DNA of 64,000 bases from JABFXX01 sp964419605. GTDB taxonomy: Bacteria; Myxococcota_A; Polyangia; Haliangiales; Haliangiaceae. Below, one piece after another: positions 8,453-16,817 of the stretch. The notes below the pieces were generated by a model, which did not search any database, was not told the origin of the DNA, and saw only the letters and a program-made list of their open reading frames with translations. The translations under genes and the position numbers were made by a program. The stretch covers positions 1-64,000 of the forward strand of contig CAYQQM010000006.1 of the NCBI GenBank assembly GCA_964419605.1, in the 5' to 3' direction. Within the stretch, counting starts at the first letter, position 1, and the number at the start of each line of letters is the position of its first letter.

Positions 8453-11400
8453 ACTCTGCGGCACCAAGTTGGGAGTGCTCGCGCAGTAACTCTATGAAGT
8501 CGGCTTTCGATAGGGTGCGCGCTGTCGATTTTCCCTCGAGAACGGACAGCGCGAGGTCGCGTTTCTGGTTGTGGAGCGCGAGGATCGATTCCTCGACGGT
8601 TCCGCGCGCGATCAGCCGGTACGCAGTAACGGGATGTTTCTGACCCATGCGGTGAGCGCGGCTATTGGCCTGCTCTTCGACTGCCGGATTCCACCATGGG
8701 TCCAGATGCACAACATACGAGGCGCGCGTGAGGTTTAGGCCGGTGCCACCCGCTTTGAGCGAGATGAAGAACACTGTGCCGTTGCCGTTTTGAAACGCGG
8801 TGACCAACCGCTGGCGTTCTGCGAGTGGCGTTGCGCCATCGAGGTAGTGCGTGGCGATGCCAAGCGTAGCCACGGCATCGCGGGCACGGGTGAGGAGCTG
8901 CGTGAACTGGCTGAACACCAGCACCGCTGCATTTTGGTCCGCAAGCTCCCGACATAGCGCTTTGAGATGTTCGAGCTTTGCGGATTCGCCCTTGAACGTT
9001 GGCTCGACGAGTTTTACGTCGCACGCCATCTGGCGCAGGCGCGTCAGCGCGGCCAGAATCTGGATTCGCTCTTGCGCCGCGGTGAGCCCGGCATCCCGCT
9101 CGACAAACTGCAACTCGCAGGCGCGGCGGAGCGTCTCGTAGCGTTTGCGTTCCGATGTCGACAGATCGATCATGAGGTCGACGTCTTGGCGTGCGGGAAG
9201 CTCGCGAAGCACGTTTGCGCGGGTTCGCCGTAACAAAAACGGTGCGAGCAAGCGGTTGAGTGCGGCCAGCGCGTATTCGCTCGGCCCCACGCCGCTCTGA
9301 AACCGACTGCGAAACGCCGCTTCGCTGCCGAGGAGCCCTGGAAACGCCAGCGACATCACGCTCCACAGTTCACCGAGATGGTTTTCGACCGGAGTTCCGG
9401 TGAGCGCGATGGTGAAGTCCCGGGAGAGGTCGCGGACCGCCGCCGTACGCTTCGCGATGTGATTCTTCAGATACTGCGCTTCGTCGACCACGAGGGTCGA
9501 CCATCGATCTTTGAACAGACTCGGGTCACGTTGCAACAGTCCATAGGAGACGATTACGACATCGGCGCGCTTCGATGCGCCGACGTGGAACGATCGCGTT
9601 TCGTTAAACAGAACCACGCTGAGCTGCGGCGCAAATCGCGCGAGTTCGAGCTTCCAATTAAACGTCACCGATGCGGGTGCGACAATCAGAGCTGCGCCAC
9701 GTCCGCGCCGCGCCAGCAATACCGCCGCAGTTTGCACGGTTTTTCCCAGTCCCATGTCATCGGCCAAAACGCACCCCGGCGTACACGCGGCGCGCTCCAG
9801 CATCCACCGCACGCCGTCCACTTGGTAAGGGCGCAGCGTACCGTTGCGAATCGCCGGCACGTTGAGCCGCTTGCCGGTGTAGTTTTTTGCGAGCGCGCCC
9901 CAATCGACTTCGTCGGTAGTGGCAGAAAACACCGCGCCCGCTTCCTTCACGGCATCGCCAAAAGCGCCATGCACGCGCACCTGGCCCGCTTCGTCGCTCG
10001 CGGCAAACGCTAGGGGTGCCAGCTGCTTGCGAAGCTGATCGGGGATCTCGAGATGATGGTCATCACCGATGGCGATGTAGCGTTGGGCACGGCGCAACGC
10101 TTCCAGCAATTCGCCGAGCGAAACGCGAGATTGGCCAACCTCGACGGCGCCACGGCACGAAAACCAGCCCCCGGATTGCGCAGTCACGAGCGAGGACTGC
10201 ACGTCCGACCACGCGAGGCGCTTGGGCGGTCGGCCCAGTCGACTCTCGACACGCCAGCCATCGGGCAACTGGCTGACGAAGTCCGACAGCGCCAACGCGG
10301 CTTCGAGCGTAGCGACCTCGCCGGTGTCCTCACCCCAGTTGACCAATGGCAGCTGCAATTTGCCGTGCGTTACGACCTCACGCTCGCGAGCCAGATCGCG
10401 CTCCACCCACCATGCGCGGCCGTCCACCACAAAGCTAAACCGCTCGTCGCCTTCGCCGGCGCGTATCAATGGAGCTCCGGGCGCCACGGTGATGAGCAAT
10501 GCGATCTTGGTGCGTTTGGCCCACTCGACGGCGAGCGCTGGCATCGGCCGGTACTCCGAACGCTCGCCCAACAGAGCCGCCGATACGTCGGCCGGTGCGT
10601 CGACAAACTCGTTGGCAGCGACCAGACTCTTGGCCAATCGCGGATAGGCATCGGCCGGAAACGACAGGTGAGGCGCCGAGGTCCGTACAAATTCGCTTGC
10701 CCACGCGACGAGCTCGGTTGGCAGGCGCACCAAATACAGCCGGTCGGGGCGCGAGACCACGATGAACCGACGCTTGACCAGCACGGCGAGCATCTCGCGA
10801 GTCAGTTCGCCGCCATGCCACCCCAGCTGCGCATTTACCGATGAGCCGGCGGGCGAAAACTGCAACCGCACGTCTTCCACCCCGACCCACAGCGGTGCTC
10901 CAGCGTCATTGGCAAACACGCGCGGATGCTGCGCGAGTCGCTCGATAAGCGGTGCAATAATCGTTTCGGCGTCGAACGTTCGCTTGAGCAGGGCTGCCCA
11001 ACGCGCAATCTCCTGGTCTGCCGCCGTCGCGCTCGGACTTTGAAGAATGGTTTCGCAGGTGGTGCGGGACCACGGCCGGTCGGGTTTTGCGGCCTTGCGT
11101 TTGAGGGCTTCGATCGACAGCGAGCCTCGCTCGTGGCGAGCGACAAACGCATACTCGTCGCGCCGCGGGTGCTCGAGTCGGTCCAAGGTGTGGGACCAGC
11201 GCGGAATCGCGAGCGTGGCGACCAGTTGGCGATGAACCGGATGCGTTGGGCTAGCTAGCACCGCGAGCGCTGCTCGGAGCCCGGCGAGCACAAATCCACG
11301 GTGCTCGCAATGGTGTATCTCGTTGGTCTCGAGATCCACGGACACCGTTCCTGGTGATGCCGAAAAACCCCCGTAAAAACGGAGTTTTGAAACGTCAACA

Positions 11401-12083
11401 TGGAACGTCCACGTCGCATCCTGTGGCGGTGCCATGATGGCGGTCACCGTGGGTAACAGGGCCTGGAACGCAGTTCGAAGCGACCTGGCGATAGGGTCGA
11501 GGATCTCGGGAACCGACCCAGATGCGTCAAACGACCGAATGGCGGCTTCTGTTCCGAGCATTGCCGGAAAGCAACTCTCGGCAATCGCTTGCAACGCTGT
11601 GGCCGATGCGCCTGAGAGGTACCGCACACTCTGAAACCACGAGGCGACGGTTCCCCATCGCGGCGGATTCAGCTTGGGCCACGCGGCGCGCGGTTGATAC
11701 AACCGCACGACATCGAGAAACGCCTGCGGCGGCTCGGCCCCGAAATGCACCAACGCCGAGCGCGGCCGAGCAGTGGGGGCAGGCTTGGTCGGCCGCTGTT
11801 CAAGGAGAGCGTACAACGCTGCCACAATGTGTTTGCACTCGCCTGCGCGCGCAAATTGCGGACACGAACACTCTGCTTCCGGAGTTTGCCTCGCCGTGTC
11901 GATATCGACGCAATACATCGACGACCCGCGTACATGCGCATGGCTGACGCCGGCCTCGTCGCTTTCGATCTCGACTCGACCCTCCAGAAAGTACGCCTCT
12001 CCCTTGGCAAGCACCGCGCGCGGCGTTGCAGTCAGCAGCTTCTGCAGCGGTTCGCCGGTCAACACGGGAAAGACTTGTAGCAT
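8451..12083 (-). CDS. SWIM zinc-finger SNF2-family helicase
   Basis: This protein of about 1210 residues has a SWIM zinc finger (C-x-C-x8-C-x-H, about residues 72-85), a long bacterial SNF2 N-terminal region, and a complete DEAD-like ATPase. Motif I is DDMGLGKT near residue 778, motif II DEAQ near 866 and motif III TGTPVEN. The C-terminal helicase lobe has LVFSQFTQLL, DPWWNPAVEEQA and HRMGQ near residue 1145. The family translocates on double-stranded DNA and remodels nucleoprotein complexes, possibly linked to transcription or repair. The ATG at 12083 is preferred; a TTG at 12122 would overlap the PIN relic. It is flanked by gene relics, suggesting it came in with a DNA rearrangement. Confidence 0.93.
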   Translation of the reverse strand: MLQVFPVLTGEPLQKLLTATPRAVLAKGEAYFLEGRVEIESDEAGVSHAHVRGSSMYCVDIDTARQTPEAECSCPQFARAGECKHIVAALYALLEQRPTKPAPTARPRSALVHFGAEPPQAFLDVVRLYQPRAAWPKLNPPRWGTVASWFQSVRYLSGASATALQAIAESCFPAMLGTEAAIRSFDASGSVPEILDPIARSLRTAFQALLPTVTAIMAPPQDATWTFHVDVSKLRFYGGFSASPGTVSVDLETNEIHHCEHRGFVLAGLRAALAVLASPTHPVHRQLVATLAIPRWSHTLDRLEHPRRDEYAFVARHERGSLSIEALKRKAAKPDRPWSRTTCETILQSPSATAADQEIARWAALLKRTFDAETIIAPLIERLAQHPRVFANDAGAPLWVGVEDVRLQFSPAGSSVNAQLGWHGGELTREMLAVLVKRRFIVVSRPDRLYLVRLPTELVAWASEFVRTSAPHLSFPADAYPRLAKSLVAANEFVDAPADVSAALLGERSEYRPMPALAVEWAKRTKIALLITVAPGAPLIRAGEGDERFSFVVDGRAWWVERDLAREREVVTHGKLQLPLVNWGEDTGEVATLEAALALSDFVSQLPDGWRVESRLGRPPKRLAWSDVQSSLVTAQSGGWFSCRGAVEVGQSRVSLGELLEALRRAQRYIAIGDDHHLEIPDQLRKQLAPLAFAASDEAGQVRVHGAFGDAVKEAGAVFSATTDEVDWGALAKNYTGKRLNVPAIRNGTLRPYQVDGVRWMLERAACTPGCVLADDMGLGKTVQTAAVLLARRGRGAALIVAPASVTFNWKLELARFAPQLSVVLFNETRSFHVGASKRADVVIVSYGLLQRDPSLFKDRWSTLVVDEAQYLKNHIAKRTAAVRDLSRDFTIALTGTPVENHLGELWSVMSLAFPGLLGSEAAFRSRFQSGVGPSEYALAALNRLLAPFLLRRTRANVLRELPARQDVDLMIDLSTSERKRYETLRRACELQFVERDAGLTAAQERIQILAALTRLRQMACDVKLVEPTFKGESAKLEHLKALCRELADQNAAVLVFSQFTQLLTRARDAVATLGIATHYLDGATPLAERQRLVTAFQNGNGTVFFISLKAGGTGLNLTRASYVVHLDPWWNPAVEEQANSRAHRMGQKHPVTAYRLIARGTVEESILALHNQKRDLALSVLEGKSTARTLSKADFIELLREHSQLGAAE

Positions 12084-12112
12084 CGACCCGTGACACGGAA
12101 GCGTTAGGGCCC

Positions 12113-12397
12113 TTAATCCCAAATGCAGCGCGCGAGGCGCGACTCCTGGATCTCCGTGTCGGAGGTGACGAGTGCCGACTGTTCCACCCGCGCGGTCGCC
12201 ACGATAAAGCGGTCGGCCGGATCGCGATGATCCCAGGGCAATTTCGCGGCCTCGACCGCGATGCGCGGCAGCAAGTGCAGCACCTCAATACGAGGATCAT
12301 GCGTTAGCGCCTGGTCGATCCAGAGGTCATAGGGGCGATCGAACCGCAGTTTTTCGGACTCCGCTTTCGCGGCGACCTCCCAGGGCTCTTGTGAGCG
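12113..12397 (-). pseudogene. N-terminally truncated PIN-domain (VapC-like) gene
   Basis: The frame encodes the last two-thirds of a PIN ribonuclease: E-P-W-E-V-A, then K-L-R-F-D-R-P, W-I-D-Q-A-L, L-P-R-I-A-V-E-A-A-K-L-P, and the catalytic-region stretch DPADRFIVATA with S-A-L-V-T-S-D. The usual N-terminal strand with the first catalytic Asp is missing. The homology starts within a few bases of the ferredoxin stop codon (12400-12402). The upstream open frame simply runs through the ferredoxin gene out of frame. No antitoxin is present. It is most likely a dead remnant. Confidence 0.75.
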
Positions 12398-12399
12398 TC

Positions 12400-12702
12400 C
12401 TACCCGTCGTGTCCGGGCGGATCGATTTGCTTTGCCACGTGGACCGTACCTGTGGCCAAATGGTCCGCCAACGCTCGCGCATCTTCGACCGCGAGTCCGC
12501 CGTACCAAATGCCATCGGGATATACCACTGCGCTGGGACCATCGAAACACGCGCCGAGACAGCCACACGGCGTCACCAAAGCGAAACATCCTCGCAGTAG
12601 CAGTTCCTTTTGTACCGCGGCCATTACCTCGGCGCCGCCTCCCTGGCCGCAGGCGGGTTTCCCCCCGGCCGCGCGGTTTGTGCAGATAAATAAGTGGCGC
12701 AT
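12400..12702 (-). CDS. Thioredoxin-like [2Fe-2S] ferredoxin
   Basis: This 100-residue protein starts MRHLFICTNR and carries the cysteine pattern of thioredoxin-like ferredoxins. Cys7 and Cys18 (in P-A-C-G-Q-G) come first, followed by C-G-C-L-G-A-C-F at about residues 46-53. The strand GPSAVVYPDGIWYGG is the family signature near residues 55-70. It should bind a [2Fe-2S] cluster and carry electrons in the cytoplasm. It is divergent from the injection-system operon, whose first gene begins at 12808; the 105 bases between them must hold promoters for both directions. A TATTAT hexamer at 12769-12774 is a possible -10 for the rightward operon. Confidence 0.85.
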   Translation of the reverse strand: MRHLFICTNRAAGGKPACGQGGGAEVMAAVQKELLLRGCFALVTPCGCLGACFDGPSAVVYPDGIWYGGLAVEDARALADHLATGTVHVAKQIDPPGHDG

Positions 12703-12807
12703 GCCCACGAAGCGAATAATTCCGACAGGTGCGGCGGATCTTAGGAGGTACTGTGGCTTGTCGCGACGTATTATGGTCGGCCAAGATCGTTTTCCGGGAC
12801 CCACGCG

Positions 12808-13491
12808 GTGACGCCACAACACCATATCATTAAGGAGACCACAGAGTCGCTGTCGCGGCTGCTCTTGGATGAGCTGAAACGCAGTGGCTACAAGCGCGTT
12901 CACATCGTCGAGGTCGCCCCCAAGCCGGATGCCATCGAGGGCAAAATGCCGGCGGTCTCGGTCTACCTGCTCAACGTCACGATCGATCCCGAAGGGTACG
13001 ATTCGACGCCGCATTCCGAGCTCATCGAGGTACCCCAGCCCGACGGAACCATCAAAGAGTTCGCGCGTCGGCGCCGGTTGTGGGTGCGGCTGGACTACTT
13101 GATCAGCGCGTGGGCAAATACGCCAGAAGATGAACAGCTCCTGCTGGGACTCATCATTCGCACGATCATGGAAAACGCAGAGATTCCGCGCGACAAGCTC
13201 AAAGGCGACTCGTTTGAAGACGACTTCCGGATCAACTTTCTGCTGTCGACCAAGCTCGACGAAAACACGATGGTCCACTTCTGGAGCGGCTTGCACCAGC
13301 ACGTTCGACCGGCGATTCAGGCCTGGACCGCGGTCCCGATCATCCCCGAACAGATGGAGCCGTTCACGCGCGTCGAGTCGCGTCGGCTCGAGTACAAAAC
13401 GTTTACGGAGCCTCGAACGCCGGCAGAGGATGGTCCTACCGGCAGGAAGTTATGGCAGTCACCCCGAGCCGAGGATCCGGCGAAAAAGTAG
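12808..13491 (+). CDS. DUF4255 tail-terminator protein (Afp16/Pvc16-like)
   Basis: This 227-residue protein resembles the DUF4255 family, which caps the distal end of contractile injection particles. Recognisable points are an N-terminal helix I-I-K-E-T-T-E-S-L-S-R-L-L-L-D-E-L, the strand VSVYLLNVTIDP, R-R-L-W-V-R-L-D-Y-L-I-S-A-W and the segment E-D-E-Q-L-L-L-G. It starts at GTG 12808. It is the first gene of the rightward structural operon and is followed after 62 bases by the first sheath gene. Sequence signs are clear for the family; its cap role is inferred from Afp/PVC. Confidence 0.85.
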   Translation: MTPQHHIIKETTESLSRLLLDELKRSGYKRVHIVEVAPKPDAIEGKMPAVSVYLLNVTIDPEGYDSTPHSELIEVPQPDGTIKEFARRRRLWVRLDYLISAWANTPEDEQLLLGLIIRTIMENAEIPRDKLKGDSFEDDFRINFLLSTKLDENTMVHFWSGLHQHVRPAIQAWTAVPIIPEQMEPFTRVESRRLEYKTFTEPRTPAEDGPTGRKLWQSPRAEDPAKK

Positions 13492-13553
13492 GGTTTCACC
13501 GATAGGCGGACGAAGACCACCGCCATCGGTTATTGGCACAAAGGAGAAAGCGA

Positions 13554-14783
13554 ATGGCTACTAGCTACTTGTCACCAGGTGTATATGTCGAGGAAGTCGA
13601 TCGCGGATCGAAACCCATCGAAGCCGTCGGTACCAATACCGTCGGGTTTTTGGGCGAATCCAGCAAGGGGCCTCTCAACGAGGCCGTGCTGATCACGAAC
13701 TGGTCGCAGTTCGTGAAAACGTTCGGCGACTTCAAGGATTGCAGCGAGCACCTCGCTCACGCGATCTATGGCTTCTTTAACAACGGGGGATCTCGGTGCT
13801 TCGTCGTCAACGTGGGCGCGCCCGAAGCAGCGCCTGCAATTAGGGTGCAACCAGGCGAAAAACCAGGCGAAAAGCTTGGCGACAAGAAAGACGACAAAGC
13901 TCCGGTCGCGCCCGGCGGCGCCAATCGCGATTCGCTGTTCATCGGCCGCGACGGAGGCCCGGGCGCGCGCAGCGGTCTCAAGTGCATGGACGAAGTCGAC
14001 GAGATCGCGATCGTCGCTGCACCCGGGCAGGTCTCGGCAGCCGTTCAAGACGCGTTGCTGTCGCACTGCGAAACTCGCAAAGACCGGTTTGCGATTCTCG
14101 ACTCCCCCGAGACGATTACTGGTGGCGTAGACAAGTTGCCCAAACCGCGCGACTCCAAGTACGGCGCGTACTACTTCCCGTGGATTCAGGTCTACGACCC
14201 GGACAAGGGCAACATCTTCGTGCCCCCGTCGGGGCACATCGCCGGTGTGTACTCGCGCACCGACGCCGAGCGCGGCGTTCACAAAGCGCCCGCGAACGAG
14301 ATCATTCGCGGTGCGTTGGGCATGAAGTACAACGTGTCCAAAGGCGAGCAGGACCTCATGAACCCCAAGGGGATCAATGCGATCCGGTACATGAACGGGG
14401 CGATTCGGATCTGGGGCGCTCGCACGCTATCGACCGACCCGTCGTGGCGCTACATCAACGTGCGTCGGCTGTTTATCATGGTCGAATCGTCGATCGAGCG
14501 CGCCACCCAGTGGGTGGTGTTCGAGCCCAACGATCATCGCTTGTGGAAGCGCGTTCAGCGCACGATCGCGTCGTTCCTCACGCTGTTGTGGCGCCAGGGA
14601 GCCCTCATGGGGACGGCGCCCGAGCAGGCGTTTTACGTCAAATGCGACGACGAGACCAATCCCCCGGAAGTGATCGACGCCGGTCAGCTCGTGGTCGAAA
14701 TCGGCCTCGCACCGGTTAAACCCGCGGAATTTGTGATATTCCGCATCGGTCAGATGGCTTCCGGCGGCGGCGTTGAAGAATAG
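13554..14783 (+). CDS. Contractile tail sheath protein 1
   Basis: This 409-residue sheath starts SYLSPGVYVEEVDRGSKPIE, the standard sheath N-terminus that invades the neighbouring subunit. It ends in the conserved sheath core with Y-I-N-V-R-R-L-F-I-M, W-V-V-F-E-P-N and F-Y-V-K-C-D-D-E-T-N-P-P. Around residues 100-130 there is a charged insert with repeated P-G-E-K units, unlike the second sheath. Sheath subunits form the contractile outer tube. The start at ATG 13554 has AAGGAG upstream; the frame is open back to a TTG at 13533. A second, longer sheath gene lies at 17431. Confidence 0.93.
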   Translation: MATSYLSPGVYVEEVDRGSKPIEAVGTNTVGFLGESSKGPLNEAVLITNWSQFVKTFGDFKDCSEHLAHAIYGFFNNGGSRCFVVNVGAPEAAPAIRVQPGEKPGEKLGDKKDDKAPVAPGGANRDSLFIGRDGGPGARSGLKCMDEVDEIAIVAAPGQVSAAVQDALLSHCETRKDRFAILDSPETITGGVDKLPKPRDSKYGAYYFPWIQVYDPDKGNIFVPPSGHIAGVYSRTDAERGVHKAPANEIIRGALGMKYNVSKGEQDLMNPKGINAIRYMNGAIRIWGARTLSTDPSWRYINVRRLFIMVESSIERATQWVVFEPNDHRLWKRVQRTIASFLTLLWRQGALMGTAPEQAFYVKCDDETNPPEVIDAGQLVVEIGLAPVKPAEFVIFRIGQMASGGGVEE

Positions 14784-15024
14784 GAACCAGCGCGGGTCCG
14801 AAGGAAGACATCGCCCGACCATTCCGTAGAACGCACTGGAATGCATGGGAGCCCAGCTGCAGTACGGCAACTGGGCCAACCCGACGACCGAATGAATGTC
14901 AGGGGGACCTTCGATGACTACAAGGATTGGGGATGGAACGCGGGGTGGGAACCGGCGTTGTAGTCGTCGATGCTCTCCGTGCCAGGTCGTAACGACGCAC
15001 TGAACGACAGGGAGAATCTAAGTT
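14784..15024. other. Intergenic gap inside the tail operon with short open frames
   Basis: The 241 bases between sheath 1 and the tube gene hold no gene I can support. A short frame from ATG 14892 to the stop at 14961-14963 could encode 23 residues ending Y-K-D-W-G-W-N-A-G-W-E-P-A-L, which reads like protein sequence. Another short frame ends near 14893. These may be remnants of a small decayed gene. The tube gene start at 15025 has AGGGAGA upstream. Confidence 0.3.
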
Positions 15025-15936
15025 ATGGCGATCCAGGATAGAGGATATACCGCAGGCCGATTTGCGCTCGATATCGATGGCATAAACGTTGGTTATCTAA
15101 AGAAATTTAGTGGGCTTCATATGGAAGGCGATGTCGTGACCAACGACCTCGGTCCCGACAACATCCAGATGAAGCACATCTCCAACATCAAGTGGAGTGC
15201 TGCCAAGGCCACGATCGGTATCGGCATGGGCAAGAGCATGTACGACTGGATTCAGGCCGCGTTCGACAAGGGCTACATCACGAAGAACGGCGCGTTCACC
15301 TCAGCCGACTTCAACTACAAGGCCCAGTCGCGGCTCGACTTCATGAACGCGCTGATCACCAGCGTTACCGTGCCAAAGCTCGACGGTGGTTCGAAAGAGT
15401 CGGCGTACTTCGATATCGAATTCGAAGCCGAACAAGTTCGGTGGGCCAAGGCCGGCGGCGAAGATATCCGCGGCAAAATTGGCCCCAAGCAGAAAGCGTG
15501 GCTGTGCTCCAACTTCCGCGTTGAGATCAGCGGTTTGCCGTGCGAGCGCGTCGCCTCGATCGACTCGTTCACCTGGAAGTGCGCGATCGCGCCCGACCAG
15601 ATCGGTATTTTCCGCGAGTCGACCAAGCACCCTGCAAAAGTGACGGTGCCGGACCTCAAATTGACAGTCTCGAACGCCGATCACGACGCGTGGTCGCGCG
15701 TCGCCAAAAAGTGGTTCGTCGACGGTCAACACAAAGACGAGCACCATCACAACGGCCGCATTGTGTTCCTCGATCCGAACATGAAAGACGAGCTCGGAGA
15801 GATCACGTTGGACGGCGTCGGCTTCAAGAAGTTCGGCCAAGAAGACGCCGAAGCGAACTCCGAGCGGATCAAGCGCTTCACCGCCGAGCTGTACGTGGAG
15901 AGGATGAAGTTTAAGATCAACCAGTATGATGCCTAA
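15025..15936 (+). CDS. Double-domain tail tube protein (gp19-like)
   Basis: This 303-residue protein belongs to the T4 gp19-like tube family but is about twice the usual length of some 150 residues. The first half opens with GRFALDIDGINVGYLKKFSG. The second half repeats the pattern from about residue 165 with N-F-R-V-E-I-S-G-L-P-C-E-R-V. Each half has the family's strand-rich profile and a central I-x-x-x-F-x-x-G-type helix. The gene lies between the two sheath genes, as tube genes do. The likely role is the rigid inner tube expelled on contraction. A tandem fusion would imply rings of three subunits rather than six; that is inference. Confidence 0.8.
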   Translation: MAIQDRGYTAGRFALDIDGINVGYLKKFSGLHMEGDVVTNDLGPDNIQMKHISNIKWSAAKATIGIGMGKSMYDWIQAAFDKGYITKNGAFTSADFNYKAQSRLDFMNALITSVTVPKLDGGSKESAYFDIEFEAEQVRWAKAGGEDIRGKIGPKQKAWLCSNFRVEISGLPCERVASIDSFTWKCAIAPDQIGIFRESTKHPAKVTVPDLKLTVSNADHDAWSRVAKKWFVDGQHKDEHHHNGRIVFLDPNMKDELGEITLDGVGFKKFGQEDAEANSERIKRFTAELYVERMKFKINQYDA

Positions 15937-15980
15937 CCGGAAGCGGGGGTCGGCGGGTCTTATTAGAGGGACCTCACGTC

Positions 15981-16150
15981 TGACCTTGACGTTGACGTTG
16001 ACCCCACCGTTGATGTTGACGGCAACGTAGACTTCGACCCCACCGTCGACCTCGACGTCTGCGAGTCGAGCGTCCAGGTCAACCGTGGGGTCAACGTCTA
16101 CGTTGCCGTCAAGGTCAACGCAAGGGTCAACGTCGATGTCAAGGTCAACG
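15981..16150. repeat. Long imperfect palindrome of GTCAACGTC-type repeats
   Basis: Positions 15981-16049 are the reverse complement of about 16078-16147, with roughly 60 of 70 bases matching and a spacer of about 28 bases. The arms are themselves built from short GTCAACGTC / GACGTTGAC units. The transcript could fold into a very long hairpin. It lies directly upstream of the four-helix-bundle gene, and a third copy of the right arm lies downstream of that gene. Reading frames through it give only D-V-D-V or V-N-V-N-like low-complexity protein, so it is not treated as coding. Confidence 0.85.
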
Positions 16151-16241
16151 CAAGCGTCAACGTCAAGGAATGAATTCAACCGCGGTTTTCACTTCAGTTC
16201 GGACTACGCAACCGCGGGTGGCGTCGGTCGATACCCTCGGT

Positions 16242-16580
16242 ATGCTGAGCTTTCAACGTCTCGAAGTCTATCAACGTTCGATCGAATTCTTCTGTCACGC
16301 TCTCGAAATCATCGCCCAGCTGCCCTCCAAGGGACACGCGGAGATCGCGGATCAGTTGCGGCGGGCCGCGCAGTCGCAACCACTTAATATCGCAGAGGGC
16401 GCAGGCAGAGCATCGCGTCCTGATGTGGCGAAGTACTACACCATCGCGCGGGGATCGGCGATGGAATGTGCAGCCGTTCTGGATGTGATGAGGGCCCAGG
16501 GCACGATTCAATCACATCATTACGACCGCGGCGTCGATCTGCTGACGAGTATCGTGGCCATGTTGACTAAGATGATCTGA
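16242..16580 (+). CDS. Four-helix-bundle (S23/bIVP family) protein
   Basis: This 112-residue protein begins LSFQRLEVYQRSIEFFCHAL and continues with P-S-K-G-H-A-E-I-A-D-Q-L-R-R-A-A-Q-S, N-I-A-E-G-A-G-R and F/Y-Y-T-I-A-R-G-S-A-M-E-C-A. These are the marks of the S23 family first known from ORFs inside 23S rRNA intervening sequences and related to the Avd accessory protein of diversity-generating retroelements. The ATG at 16242 gives the family length; the frame extends to 16170. It has no expected role in a contractile tail. It is bounded by the palindrome at 15981-16150 and a repeat at 16597-16680, so it is probably an inserted element within the operon. Confidence 0.88.
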   Translation: MLSFQRLEVYQRSIEFFCHALEIIAQLPSKGHAEIADQLRRAAQSQPLNIAEGAGRASRPDVAKYYTIARGSAMECAAVLDVMRAQGTIQSHHYDRGVDLLTSIVAMLTKMI

Positions 16581-16596
16581 TGTCAACGTCAAGCTC

Positions 16597-16680
16597 CAGC
16601 GTCCAGGTCAACCGTGGAGTCGACGTTTACGTTGCGGTCAAGGTCAACGAAGGGGACAAGGTCGACGTCAAGGTCAACGT
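16597..16680 (+). repeat. Third copy of the palindrome arm, downstream of the S23 gene
   Basis: Positions 16597-16679 align with 16068-16150 in direct orientation with only a handful of differences, including the shared run GCGTCCAGGTCAACCGTGG. The S23 gene is therefore enclosed between direct copies of the same arm. Position 16581 onward is still open in one frame, but the product would be V-D-V-K-V-N low-complexity sequence. Confidence 0.8.
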
Positions 16681-16772
16681 TCATTCGACTCAGTGGCCCG
16701 TCCGAAGGCGGATGGACGACGCAAACAACCTCGCGCAACGCTCTCAGCAAGTGAACTCTGCTATGATTGTGG

Positions 16773-16804
16773 CCTGCTCATTTCGAGCAGGTCTTTCTTT
16801 TTTC
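16773..16804 (+). terminator. Intrinsic terminator just upstream of the tail-assembly gene
   Basis: CCTGCTC at 16773-16779 pairs with GAGCAGG at 16785-16791 across a five-base loop, followed by a T-rich run at 16792-16803. This is a textbook intrinsic terminator. It ends 14 bases before the start codon at 16818, so it should end transcription coming through the sheath/tube/S23 stretch. A TATGAT sequence at 16762-16767 could be the -10 of a promoter starting near the hairpin. Confidence 0.7.
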
Positions 16805-16817
16805 GGGGTGATTAACG

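Noticed and set aside
14892..14963. 23-residue peptide ending W-G-W-N-A-G-W-E-P-A-L
   Set aside because: Reads like protein but is too short and lacks a clear ribosome-binding site; kept only as a note in the gap entry.
15301..16179. Long minus-strand frame rich in D-V-D-V
   Set aside because: It is the antisense of the tube gene plus the palindromic repeat and has no protein family features.
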